From: a virus | Strand: one strand, 5' to 3' | IMG/VR virus record: IMGVR_UViG_3300032245_000484 | Coordinates: 1-64,000 of that record | Length of the DNA: 64,000 bases | Shown: positions 34,430 to 43,567 of the stretch, one piece after another | Layout of the letters: each line of letters starts with the position of its first letter | Position numbering within the stretch: position 1 is the stretch's first letter | Notes under the pieces: generated by a model | The model's database searches: none | What the model was told of the DNA's origin: nothing | What the model saw: the letters and a program-made list of their open reading frames with translations, nothing else | Made by a program: the position numbers and the translations under genes

Positions 34430-36400
34430 ATGGCATATAGGCTTTGCACATTCAACTCATTCGGAAAGATAGTTTCGGTATCTCCCGTATCATATCAGAG
34501 CGATTCCGTGAACATCCTCAACTTCACGGCACTGAATCCGAGTGCATATGCATTGATTGACGAGACCTTGCTTCCAAAGACTCTGATCGACAACAGCACA
34601 AGCGGCAACAGCGATGAACTGATCTTTGAGGGTAGCGATGTGACCATCAGACCACGCCCAAAGGCAGAGGACTATGATCCTCGCGTGGAGGTCACTCTGT
34701 ATACCCCAAACCCCTATCCATATTTTTCAAGGGGAACACAGGTTGTGCAGGACATCACCAAGGCTACTGCGGTATACAATCTAGTCGCACCGGAAACAAA
34801 GCCAGTTCATAGTTCGACCACATATAAGTTTGGTCCTTGCTCTGCTAAGTTTACGAAGAGCGGTATAGGATACACGGGTGGATTCATCTATCTCACCAAT
34901 CTGAGCAAGAGAACTCAATCATCTTATACAGCACCACACAACAACATCGGCGGTGGAGCAACATACTCATGGGCAATGGAGTTGTTCTTCTACCCCACCT
35001 CAACTGCAACTAACTTCACCCTCTTACAGAAGGGACCGACTGGAGCATCTGCGAATTGGAAACTCGGATTCGATAGTTCAGCAGGACAACTTCAGTTTGC
35101 ATGGCAGTCGTATGGTTCATCTGCTGGATACAACTATTCGCAGAACATCATCAATACCGCAGGACTAACGACCAATACATGGCATCATGTTGCAGTAGCC
35201 CTTGTCAAGAATGGCTCGGGAGTATGCTATCAGATGTCTGGCTATTTCAACGGAATCAATAAGTTCACATTTGGTGTCACTTCGTCGGCAACTCTACCCG
35301 AAGTTCGCTACAATCACGGACTGTACATTGGGAACAACAGTCTTGGTAGCGAATCGTTTAATGGATATATCGATTCTCTACGCATACTGGAATCACCATC
35401 CACGGGTGGAATATTTGGACCAACTGGTTACGGATTCCTTCCATTTGGTGGAGGAACTCTTGGAGTTCCCACTCTCAGTGGATTCACGCGCAGTTCTGAA
35501 GCATGTGTGGTGTTGAACTTCAACAATCTTCCCGACTCTTCGGATTTCTATGTCGAAAGTACGGATTTCATAACGGGAAATATTCTCACGATTACCGATC
35601 TCATTCTTGGTCCTTCTGGTCCAACCAGTTCAGCCAATGCAGAGATAGGGGTTGCCTCTGTAGTTCGATATACCATCGGGGCAACCGGTGCCACGGGATA
35701 TTCGGATCCAACTGGATTCACCACCAACTATGGGGCTATCTGTGCGCCATACATCGACACAACTCCCGTGGGAAGCACAAGCACGGTTCATGGCTATGAC
35801 TATGCTTATTCGCTGAATGGTGTGTTGGACAATGCTCCCGGCATAGATGTGTATCGCACGACCTATCAGAATAATCTCATCTTCAGTCTCGGGCTTGAAC
35901 TGCTTACTACCATCGAAGGTTGTCGGGGAAACACGGGTTCTTCGGGGAGTATATTCTCACCGAGGCTAGGAACAAATCCATTCAGAAGACTCTTCAGCGG
36001 ACAAACTGGTGCCTCGGGCAACTGCTATGGAGTCGGACTTGTCCATACATCCCTATTCCTCAATCCGCTGGACACAACGACCATGCAGTACATCATGAAC
36101 AATGGATATCTTGCATCCCAAGGAATATCCCTGGCAAGTTATTCTTTCTTCGATGCACGGGGAATAACACGGACAGTCACTGCCACAGACATCAGCAACC
36201 TGAGACTCGACATCATGGAGTATCAGAACAACATATTGAATGGATATCGTGCCACCAAGGCTCAGGTCGTGGCTGCTGCCACGAAGAACGACATCAAGGT
36301 GGCAGTGAAGAATAAAACATACAATACTACACTCGACGCAACGACTGTGCTTGGTGGCAAGGATTCTGTCCTTGGCGATGGGGGTGTTAGCATTTCATGA
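34430..36400 (+). CDS. LamG/concanavalin-like adhesin (656 aa)
   Basis: The central region (about residues 120-320) fits a laminin-G-like lectin domain. It reads 'YSWAMELFFYPTSTATNFTL', 'NWKLGFDSSAGQLQFAWQS', 'NTWHHVAVALVK', 'GYFNGINKFTFG' and closing 'NGYIDSLRILE'. The WHHVA and YIDSLRI motifs are characteristic. Flanking beta-rich parts are unassigned. This is the last of the fiber-type genes and a candidate sugar-binding tip. Its stop overlaps the start of the small next gene (ATGA). Confidence 0.75.
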   Translation: MAYRLCTFNSFGKIVSVSPVSYQSDSVNILNFTALNPSAYALIDETLLPKTLIDNSTSGNSDELIFEGSDVTIRPRPKAEDYDPRVEVTLYTPNPYPYFSRGTQVVQDITKATAVYNLVAPETKPVHSSTTYKFGPCSAKFTKSGIGYTGGFIYLTNLSKRTQSSYTAPHNNIGGGATYSWAMELFFYPTSTATNFTLLQKGPTGASANWKLGFDSSAGQLQFAWQSYGSSAGYNYSQNIINTAGLTTNTWHHVAVALVKNGSGVCYQMSGYFNGINKFTFGVTSSATLPEVRYNHGLYIGNNSLGSESFNGYIDSLRILESPSTGGIFGPTGYGFLPFGGGTLGVPTLSGFTRSSEACVVLNFNNLPDSSDFYVESTDFITGNILTITDLILGPSGPTSSANAEIGVASVVRYTIGATGATGYSDPTGFTTNYGAICAPYIDTTPVGSTSTVHGYDYAYSLNGVLDNAPGIDVYRTTYQNNLIFSLGLELLTTIEGCRGNTGSSGSIFSPRLGTNPFRRLFSGQTGASGNCYGVGLVHTSLFLNPLDTTTMQYIMNNGYLASQGISLASYSFFDARGITRTVTATDISNLRLDIMEYQNNILNGYRATKAQVVAAATKNDIKVAVKNKTYNTTLDATTVLGGKDSVLGDGGVSIS

Positions 36401-36681
36401 TAATCAGAAGATCCGGTGATGTAGTCTTTGTCGATGATGAGCAGTTTGCTCTTGTGGATCTTCTTTCCTTGTTCCCCGACTATGGCAAGTCGGAGTTCAA
36501 GGCTCATTACTATGATGGTCGAAAGCACTATGTCAGTGATGGATCCAATCAGTATTCTTGCCCCATTCCATATGAACTAGCATTGGATCTGTCTCGCAGG
36601 ATGCCCGAACTGAGAATGTGCAGGAGTCAGAGAATAGCAGATACTAAGTACTTTGAGAATCTTCGGAATGCTAGGAGGTAA
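36397..36681 (+). CDS. Hypothetical protein (94 aa)
   Basis: Not recognised. It is a small charged protein with 'GDVVFVDDEQFALVDLLSLF' and a C-terminal basic stretch ending in 'RIADTKYFENLRNARR'. Translational coupling to the adhesin (ATGA) and a 2-bp gap before gp13 place it in the same operon. It may be a fiber-assembly chaperone, since such small genes follow fibers in T4-like phages, but this rests on position only. Confidence 0.65.
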   Translation: MIIRRSGDVVFVDDEQFALVDLLSLFPDYGKSEFKAHYYDGRKHYVSDGSNQYSCPIPYELALDLSRRMPELRMCRSQRIADTKYFENLRNARR

Positions 36682-36683
36682 AC

Positions 36684-37451
36684 ATGGCAACTACATCAAG
36701 AGAAGATCTCAAGGACTATGCGCTTCGTCGCCTGGGCTTTCCCGTAATCGAAATCAATGTCGATGATGCTCAGGTTGAGGATCGCATAGATGATGCATTG
36801 CAGTTCTTTTCTCAGTACCATTTTGATGGTGTTGAGAAACTCTACCTCCCGTATGTCCTCACGCAGACCGACATAGACAACAAGTACATCAATACCGACA
36901 ACATACCGACAGGATCGACTGGTGCTGAACTGGTCACCGTCAGCAAGGTATTCGTCATCGATCAAGCCATGTCGAGCGGAATGTTCAGCGTTCAGTATCA
37001 GTTGATGTTGAACGACTACTTCAACGGTTTCCTCACAGGTACATCGAACCTCAACTACTACGATACCACCAAGCAATACCTTGGTATGCTTGAGATGTTC
37101 CTCAATCCCGAGAAGCAGATTCAGTTCAGTCGCGTGACGAACAAACTACGCATGAACACCGATTGGTCGGTTTATAAACCAGGCGACAAGTTCATGGTGG
37201 AGGGAATGGTTGCTCTCAGCCCCGAGACATATCCCGAGATATACAATGACATCCTGCTGAAGCGATATGTCACTGCACTCATCAAGAGGCAGTGGGCTGC
37301 AAATCTCAGCAAGTTCTCCAACATCGCACTACCTGGTGGAATGAAGTTCGATGCCGCACAGATGTACACGGACGCAACCACGGAACTTGGGCAGATAGAG
37401 GACACCGTGCAGTCCAAGTACGAACTCCCCGTCGATTTCATGGTGGGATAA
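36684..37451 (+). CDS. 13: Neck protein gp13 (255 aa)
   Basis: A T4 gp13-like neck protein (T4: 309 aa), part of the ring connecting the portal with the tail. The start 'SREDLKDYALRRLGFPVIEI' and 'VEDRIDDALQFFSQYHFDG' are the family hallmark, with 'LLKRYVTALIKRQWAANL' later. GGAGG precedes the ATG. It is followed directly by gp14 and gp15, as in T4. Confidence 0.9.
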   Translation: MATTSREDLKDYALRRLGFPVIEINVDDAQVEDRIDDALQFFSQYHFDGVEKLYLPYVLTQTDIDNKYINTDNIPTGSTGAELVTVSKVFVIDQAMSSGMFSVQYQLMLNDYFNGFLTGTSNLNYYDTTKQYLGMLEMFLNPEKQIQFSRVTNKLRMNTDWSVYKPGDKFMVEGMVALSPETYPEIYNDILLKRYVTALIKRQWAANLSKFSNIALPGGMKFDAAQMYTDATTELGQIEDTVQSKYELPVDFMVG

Positions 37452-38306
37452 ATGGCAAGAAACAACTACTTCAAAGTCTCCGCTCGCGAATCGGATCTGT
37501 TCGAACAACTAGTCACCGAACAGATCAAGATCTATGGCTTTGATGTACATTACATCTTTAGGAAGTTTCAGAAACTCGATGCCTTGTTTGGCGAAGACCC
37601 AATTTCGAAGTTCAATAAGAGTTTTCAGATCGAAATGTTCGTAAGCAATTATGAATTCTTCGAATCTCTTGGCAGAGTCGTGGACAAGTTCGGCATAAAT
37701 CTACAGGATTCCGTAACTTTGATGGTTGGTAAGAAGAGATTCAGCGAAGAGTGCGCTAAATATGGAACTGACCTTGTCCCGCAGGAAGGCGACCTGATCT
37801 ACTTCCCCGAATACGGCGGTCTCTATGAGATCAAGTATGTCGGGACAAGGAACTCGTTCTTTGCATACGAACTTTCCTGTGAACTTTTCCGCTACTCTGG
37901 CGAGGAAATCACCACGGAGATTCAGGAAGTGGACGAGATCGAAGACAACCTTATCACGCCTATCCGCAAGTTCACCCTTGCTACGAGCGGTATTACATTC
38001 TACGAAGGCGAGACGATCTATCAGGGTTTGACCTTCGGCAGCAGCACCTACAGTGCAGTCGTAATCAACTTCGATGCTCCAACAAAGACGATGCAAGTCC
38101 GTTCCGAGGTGGGAAGTGCATCGTCCGTACTCCCCTTGCGCGGCTTGAAGTCCGAGGCTTCGTGCTACTATGACACCATCGATACCACAGAGAAGACATT
38201 CATCAATACCACCGCGGACGATACGGATGAGATCGAACTTGAGAGGGTCACGAAGGACTTGATAGATTTCTCCGATAAGGATCCATTCTCGGAGGGTAAC
38301 TACTGA
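37452..38306 (+). CDS. 14: Neck protein gp14 (284 aa)
   Basis: gp14 of the T4 neck (T4: 256 aa). 'ESDLFEQLVTEQIKIYGFDV' and 'GEDPISKFNKSFQIEMFVSN' near the N-terminus and 'PQEGDLIYFPEYGGLYEIKY' in the middle are typical. The acidic C-terminus ends 'DFSDKDPFSEGNY', a common gp14 ending. It works with gp13 in the head-tail connection and is coupled to gp15 by TGATG. Confidence 0.9.
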   Translation: MARNNYFKVSARESDLFEQLVTEQIKIYGFDVHYIFRKFQKLDALFGEDPISKFNKSFQIEMFVSNYEFFESLGRVVDKFGINLQDSVTLMVGKKRFSEECAKYGTDLVPQEGDLIYFPEYGGLYEIKYVGTRNSFFAYELSCELFRYSGEEITTEIQEVDEIEDNLITPIRKFTLATSGITFYEGETIYQGLTFGSSTYSAVVINFDAPTKTMQVRSEVGSASSVLPLRGLKSEASCYYDTIDTTEKTFINTTADDTDEIELERVTKDLIDFSDKDPFSEGNY

Positions 38307-38965
38307 TGTTCGACTACTTCTACCACGCAAGCATCAGGAAACTCGTCGTTGCATTTGGTTCGCTCTTCAACGAGATATACATCTCCCGCACGGAGGAAGA
38401 TGGAACCGAAATCAAGAAGATAAAGGTTCCGATCTCATATGGTCCCAAGGAGAAGTTCTATCGGAAGATCGTGGAACTTGACGAGAACGGCTCGCGCAAC
38501 TCCGTCGAGAACATCCTTCCGAGGATAGGTTTCGAGATCTCCTCAATGAACTACGATACGAACAGGAAGATGAACAGCCTGAACAAGCAGTTCATCATGA
38601 GGGATGAGAAGGACAAGACCTTGTCCTATTCGTACAGCGAGGTTCCCTATACATTTCAGTTCACTGTCCATGTCATGTCGCGTTCCATAGACGATGGCTA
38701 TCAGATTATTGAGCAGATACTTCCCAACTTCACGCCCGATTTCACCATAACGATGAACTTCACTGAAGTCGATAGGAAGGTCGATGTACCGATAGTGATT
38801 TCCTCCATAAGTACCACTGAGGACTATGAAGGCGATCTACAGACCAGAAGAATGATCACGCATACGATGACATTCAATGCGAAGTCCTTCATATTCGGAC
38901 GAATCCGCGAGGCTGGCTTGATTCGCGAGATCAACCTGACTTTCCAAGAACTGACGGGTGAATGA
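38306..38965 (+). CDS. 15: Tail sheath stabiliser gp15 (219 aa)
   Basis: A T4 gp15-like tail terminator (T4: 272 aa), which caps the top of the sheath and tube. The start 'MFDYFYHASIRKLVVAFGSL' and 'KIKVPISYGPKEKFYRKI', then 'LNKQFIMRDEKDKTLSYSY', are diagnostic. In T4 gene 16 follows, but here an 806-aa gene is inserted, overlapping the gp15 stop by 4 bp. Confidence 0.9.
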   Translation: MFDYFYHASIRKLVVAFGSLFNEIYISRTEEDGTEIKKIKVPISYGPKEKFYRKIVELDENGSRNSVENILPRIGFEISSMNYDTNRKMNSLNKQFIMRDEKDKTLSYSYSEVPYTFQFTVHVMSRSIDDGYQIIEQILPNFTPDFTITMNFTEVDRKVDVPIVISSISTTEDYEGDLQTRRMITHTMTFNAKSFIFGRIREAGLIREINLTFQELTGE

Positions 38966-41382
38966 TGGCTAACAACGAGAAAGACCTGGACACATTTCTG
39001 TCAGACTATCGGGTGATCACGACAGCCACCGAATCCGTCGATCTCACGACAGACAACCTCCTGAAGACCATAAACATCAGCGTGGAGCAGAAACGGAGAA
39101 CTCCCGTTGGATTCTTCACCCGTGGAATGATTCCATACTTTGCTCCTATGGACAACGGCAACTTGTTCACTGCGGGAATGACGGCAACAGGAATCTGCGG
39201 TGAGCATGGTGACTTCAGAGCGGGCATCACTTACTTCAATGCACTCGGGATGGAGATGTTCTATGACCTGGGGGAAGTCCGCGATGCAGAGCATGGGACG
39301 ATAGGATATGTTCCGGGAGCATCGAACATGTATGGCGCATTCAAGGTCATGTTCGACCGCTATCAGTTCGTCTCACAATATCCAGTGTTCTACAGCATCA
39401 CGGCAGGAAACGATCCATATGCCGTCTCCTCCTTCACGGGAGTTACCGAAAAGGGAGCATCGGGTGGCTGCTATACGATGGTCAACTTCGGTGGAGTCAT
39501 CACTCCTTTCCAGTTGATGTTCGATGCATCCACGCTTGGAATCAGCAACTCAAATGGCTTGCCAACGGGAACGGGTGGAAATCCTCTTTACTTCGGTCTA
39601 TCGCAGTACACGGGAATCACCTCTGCCGTGAAGTCTCTCTACTTCACTCCAGATATCCATGCTTCCCTCCGAAGGAGCATAAACCTCTACAAGGACAAGG
39701 GAATAACATTCGTGGGAGTGCTTGCATCCCTCAACCCGCACTACGAGTTCATCAAGTTTGCCGACGATGCATATCTTGACACACAGACAAGCCTGATGTC
39801 GAGATATGTCGGAAACAGTGCAAACCCCGCATGGACGGTTGAGTTGCTTCGCTTTGCGGGAGCAACCAATGGCAACAACCTCGTCGGATTCAAACTAGCC
39901 AATGAATTCAGCAATAGGTTCTTGCAGGAGATATCGCAGTATCCTGCCAAGTATAACTTCTCAAGAAACTCATACAACATAGGACATCTTGGTCTTCCCC
40001 GCACCACGGAAGTATTGGGATGGTCTGCATTGATCCCAACACCAGGAATCGCAGCAGATGCCACGGGACCATTCGCATCGGCGGGGCAGAACTACTATAT
40101 CAATAGGATCGCGGGACTGACCCTGTATCCCGCACCATCGGGATACACATATTCGACTGGTATGAGTGGATGGAACTCATATAAGAAGTCGGTGTCTGCC
40201 AACACCAACTACTACAATGACTACTTCATGCTGGGCAACTCTCATACTGCCGCATCCACCACATATGCCGCATCGAACATAATACCCGCAAACATATTGA
40301 CATACTTCACCGATACAGGCGCAGGATTGGGTCTTGACAATGCATCGATGACCTATCTCGACTCGTATTACTACGATACCATTGCCGAATCCATATCATA
40401 TGGTGGATATCGCTATGCCAATGTCTATCCCATAAACTTCACGCCAAGATACAATCCACTGATCCCGATGCAGTTGACTGGCTCGTATTCGAGCAAGAAC
40501 TTCGAATCTCGCAGGGATTGCACCATTCATAAAGACTTCGGAAACTCCTCCAACGAGAGACTGTACAACCTTAAGAAGTCTATGGCAGATTCCCTCCATG
40601 TCGCTGCCAAGGTATGGAAGTTGACCCTTGATCAGTACGGCAAGTACAACTATAGGATAATGGCTGTCCTCAAGGGCAGAAACGAGGACTATGACCTCAC
40701 TCGCGGTGGATGCGTTCCATATGCTCCAAGCGACTTCGTTGAGTATCTAATAGCACCATTGTTCACTGGCGATGTGCCTGTGAATTCATTCATTATGAAT
40801 GACGACATTGATGAGAGATTGCTGAATGATTTCTACTATGGAAATATTGCGCGTGGCTCCACAGAATATACAAAGGTGATCACCAACAAGGGAGTATCGG
40901 GAAGCGACAGAGCGACTTCCTTCATCCGTGGGCTAGAGACATATTTCTTCGATCTACAGCAGATGCAGGATCAAATGTCATTTTCCTTGCATCTCGACAA
41001 CCTCGGACTAACTGCCGCAGTCTCAAGTCACTCTCAGTACATGAGCAACTTCAATTCAGGAAGACTGAGCGACTACCGCGTTTTTGAAACAAACACGGGA
41101 ACTACTGGTGGAAACACCATAATACCATATGGTAACTCAAGAGATTTCCGATGGTATCTCGTTCCGCCGAGGGTCGATTCCATTCTCAATACCGATCAAG
41201 ACCTAAAGTTGCGGTGGACATCCACCTCAAATACCAACATACGAACTGCATACACGATACTACGGGATGCATATTTCCGATTGACCAAGCAGCAGTTGGA
41301 AGCAGCATACCAATATTTCGAGGACAATGACATAACTACCTTTGTGCAGTACAGAAGTACCGATAGAGCGATTGGAAGGTAA
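38962..41382 (+). CDS. Large protein of unknown family inserted between gp15 and gp16, possible glycosidase-like fold (806 aa)
   Basis: No phage family is recognised. In the first half, 'INLYKDKGITFVGVLASLNP' (about 240-259) and 'NNLVGFKLANEFSNRFLQE' (about 304-322) resemble successive TIM-barrel strands. The latter ends in Asn-Glu, as do clan GH-A glycosidases at the acid/base residue. The C-terminal half is Tyr/Asn-rich and beta-like. It starts with a double Met overlapping the gp15 stop (TGATG). Composition matches the neighbouring structural genes. It may be a virion-borne enzyme or adhesin; the enzyme reading is a hypothesis. Confidence 0.55.
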   Translation: MMANNEKDLDTFLSDYRVITTATESVDLTTDNLLKTINISVEQKRRTPVGFFTRGMIPYFAPMDNGNLFTAGMTATGICGEHGDFRAGITYFNALGMEMFYDLGEVRDAEHGTIGYVPGASNMYGAFKVMFDRYQFVSQYPVFYSITAGNDPYAVSSFTGVTEKGASGGCYTMVNFGGVITPFQLMFDASTLGISNSNGLPTGTGGNPLYFGLSQYTGITSAVKSLYFTPDIHASLRRSINLYKDKGITFVGVLASLNPHYEFIKFADDAYLDTQTSLMSRYVGNSANPAWTVELLRFAGATNGNNLVGFKLANEFSNRFLQEISQYPAKYNFSRNSYNIGHLGLPRTTEVLGWSALIPTPGIAADATGPFASAGQNYYINRIAGLTLYPAPSGYTYSTGMSGWNSYKKSVSANTNYYNDYFMLGNSHTAASTTYAASNIIPANILTYFTDTGAGLGLDNASMTYLDSYYYDTIAESISYGGYRYANVYPINFTPRYNPLIPMQLTGSYSSKNFESRRDCTIHKDFGNSSNERLYNLKKSMADSLHVAAKVWKLTLDQYGKYNYRIMAVLKGRNEDYDLTRGGCVPYAPSDFVEYLIAPLFTGDVPVNSFIMNDDIDERLLNDFYYGNIARGSTEYTKVITNKGVSGSDRATSFIRGLETYFFDLQQMQDQMSFSLHLDNLGLTAAVSSHSQYMSNFNSGRLSDYRVFETNTGTTGGNTIIPYGNSRDFRWYLVPPRVDSILNTDQDLKLRWTSTSNTNIRTAYTILRDAYFRLTKQQLEAAYQYFEDNDITTFVQYRSTDRAIGR

Positions 41383-41387
41383 ATATC

Positions 41388-41867
41388 ATGAGCAAGATGG
41401 ATGAGAACCTTTCGGAGATCCTGAACATAGATCCCGAACCAAAGGCTATTGTTTCCAGACCACCGAATGCCGTCGAGGTCAAGGTGGACATGGATGATGC
41501 CGACAAGGATTTTCAAAAGGCAAGAGAGAATCTAAAGGAACTCGTCAACTTGGGATTCCAAGCCATAGACGGGGTTCTCAAGGTGGCAAGCGAGGGAGAC
41601 TCCCCCCGTGCCTATGAAGTGGTTGCGCAGATGATCAAGGCAGTCGCAGATACCAACAAGGATCTGGTCGAACTCCATCAGCGCATGAAGACCATCAAGG
41701 AGGACAAGTATTCCTCCAAGACCGTCAACAATACGACCAATGCCATATTCCTCGGCTCGACCAAGGAACTACAGGAACTCATCAATCCGAAGCGAAGTTT
41801 TGCCAAGGCAATGAATGAGACGGAAATCATCATCGATGACTCCAAGAAGATTCTAGACAATGGTTGA
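41388..41867 (+). CDS. 16: Small terminase subunit gp16 (159 aa)
   Basis: A T4 gp16-like DNA packaging protein (T4: 164 aa): acidic N-terminus, long central coiled coil ('ENLKELVNLGFQAIDGVLKV' through 'LHQRMKTIKEDK'), and the C-terminal 'NAIFLGSTKELQELI' typical of the family. It recognises DNA and regulates gp17. The large terminase starts inside its last codons (8-bp overlap). Confidence 0.9.
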   Translation: MSKMDENLSEILNIDPEPKAIVSRPPNAVEVKVDMDDADKDFQKARENLKELVNLGFQAIDGVLKVASEGDSPRAYEVVAQMIKAVADTNKDLVELHQRMKTIKEDKYSSKTVNNTTNAIFLGSTKELQELINPKRSFAKAMNETEIIIDDSKKILDNG

Positions 41868-43518
41868 TACAAAGAACTCCAAGAACTACCTCGGCAATCC
41901 CAATCTCAAGGCAACGGATGTTCAGATCAACTGGACGAAGGAGCAACTTGAGGAATATGCCAAGTGCGCCCGCGACCCGATCTATTTCATACAGAAGTAT
42001 GTGAAGATCGTCAGCCTTGACAAGGGTCTCGTCCCGTTTGAACTTTATGACTTTCAGGAGGAGATGGTTCGTACCGTCCACTCGACCAGATTCGTCATTG
42101 CCAAGTTGCCCCGTCAGAGCGGCAAGTCCACCACGGTCACCGCATACATCCTACATTACATCCTGTTCAATCAGAGCGTCAATGTAGCCATCCTAGCCAA
42201 CAAACTCAGCACGGCTAGGGAACTATTGTCCCGTCTCAAGTTGGCATATGAATACCTGCCCAAGTGGTTGCAGCAGGGTGTCCTTGAATGGAACAAGGGA
42301 TCGATTCAGTTGGAGAACGGGTCAAAGGTTCTGGCTTCGGCTACCTCGTCCAGCGCAGTCCGTGGTGGATCTTTCAACATGATCTTCCTTGACGAGTTTG
42401 CATATGTTCCTCAGAATGTTGCAGAGGAGTTCTTCTCCTCAGTCTATCCCACCATCTCGTCGGGTCAGGAGACCAAGGTGTTCATCGTCTCCACTCCCCA
42501 CGGAATGAACCTCTACTACAAGTTGTGGACGGATGCCTCCAATGGCAGGAACTCATATATTCCAATCGATGTCCACTGGTCGGATGTGCCAGGTCGAGAC
42601 GAGAAGTGGAAGGAAGAGACGATTGCCAATACCTCGGAAGAACAGTTTAGGACAGAGTTCGAATGCGATTTCGTAGGCTCGGTGCATACTCTCATCTCTC
42701 CGTCCAAGTTGAAGACTCTGGCATATGTCGATCCCGTCTTCAAGAATGGAGAAGGATTCAAGGTCTATGCCAAGCCAGAGGAGAAGCATGTCTATGTCAT
42801 GACGGTCGATGTCTCGCGAGGAACGGGGCAGGACTATTCTGCATTTTCAATAATCGACATAACAACCTCCCCTTACAAGTTGGTCGCCACCTTCAGGAAC
42901 AATACCATGTCCCCGCTGGTGTTCCCAAATGCCATCCATGTTGCTGCCAAGCAGTACAACAATGCCCATGTCCTTGTAGAGATCAATGACATGGGTGGTC
43001 AGGTGGCAGATGTCCTCCATGCCGAACTTGAGTATGAGAACATCCTGTCTGCCACCATGCGAGGTAGGAAGGGTCAGGTACTTGACGGTGGCTTCGGTGC
43101 GGGGCAGAGCCAGTTTGGCGTTCGAACTACCGAGGTGGTCAAGAGGACGGGCTGCTCCATCCTCAAGTCTCTGGTGGAATCCGACAGGATGGTCATACAG
43201 GATTTCGATGTCATCAAGGAACTCTTTGCCTTCGTTGCCAAGAAGAACTCATTCGAGGCAGAGGTCGGCTACAACGATGACTTGGTCATGACCCTTGTCC
43301 TTTTCGGATGGCTGTCTACCCAACCATACTTCAAGGATCTTTCATCCTTGGACATCCGAAAGGATATCTATCAGGACACCATCACCAAACTTGAGGAGGA
43401 AATGACCCCCTTTGGATTCGTGGATGATGGAGTCGAGGAACCTATTCCGGAGAAGCCATCAGAGGATGGTTCGGTCTGGTGGTCCGACCGACAAGCGGAG
43501 CGAAATGGTTGGTACTGA
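41860..43518 (+). CDS. 17: Large terminase subunit gp17 (552 aa)
   Basis: The DNA-packaging ATPase-nuclease. Walker A 'PRQSGKST' (84-91), Walker B 'MIFLDE' (174-179) and motif C 'FIVSTP' (208-213) are present. The RNase-H-like nuclease domain begins with 'MTVDVSRGTGQDYSAF' (Asp317), with a later acidic pair 'GYNDDLVMT'. The T4 protein is 610 aa. It moves DNA into the prohead and cuts headful concatemers. The order gp16-gp17-gp18 is as in T4. Confidence 0.96.
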   Translation: MVDTKNSKNYLGNPNLKATDVQINWTKEQLEEYAKCARDPIYFIQKYVKIVSLDKGLVPFELYDFQEEMVRTVHSTRFVIAKLPRQSGKSTTVTAYILHYILFNQSVNVAILANKLSTARELLSRLKLAYEYLPKWLQQGVLEWNKGSIQLENGSKVLASATSSSAVRGGSFNMIFLDEFAYVPQNVAEEFFSSVYPTISSGQETKVFIVSTPHGMNLYYKLWTDASNGRNSYIPIDVHWSDVPGRDEKWKEETIANTSEEQFRTEFECDFVGSVHTLISPSKLKTLAYVDPVFKNGEGFKVYAKPEEKHVYVMTVDVSRGTGQDYSAFSIIDITTSPYKLVATFRNNTMSPLVFPNAIHVAAKQYNNAHVLVEINDMGGQVADVLHAELEYENILSATMRGRKGQVLDGGFGAGQSQFGVRTTEVVKRTGCSILKSLVESDRMVIQDFDVIKELFAFVAKKNSFEAEVGYNDDLVMTLVLFGWLSTQPYFKDLSSLDIRKDIYQDTITKLEEEMTPFGFVDDGVEEPIPEKPSEDGSVWWSDRQAERNGWY

Positions 43519-43533
43519 GCAAATCCTCAAAAT

Positions 43534-43541
43534 CATACATA
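43534..43541 (+). promoter_or_regulatory. Candidate variant late promoter (CATACATA)
   Basis: CATACATA, sharing ATACATA with sequences before gp22 and the gp3-like gene. It lies in the short gp17-gp18 gap, 27 bp before the sheath ATG. Confidence 0.35.
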
Positions 43542-43567
43542 TCAAGTAGATTCATCGGGAGAAACAA

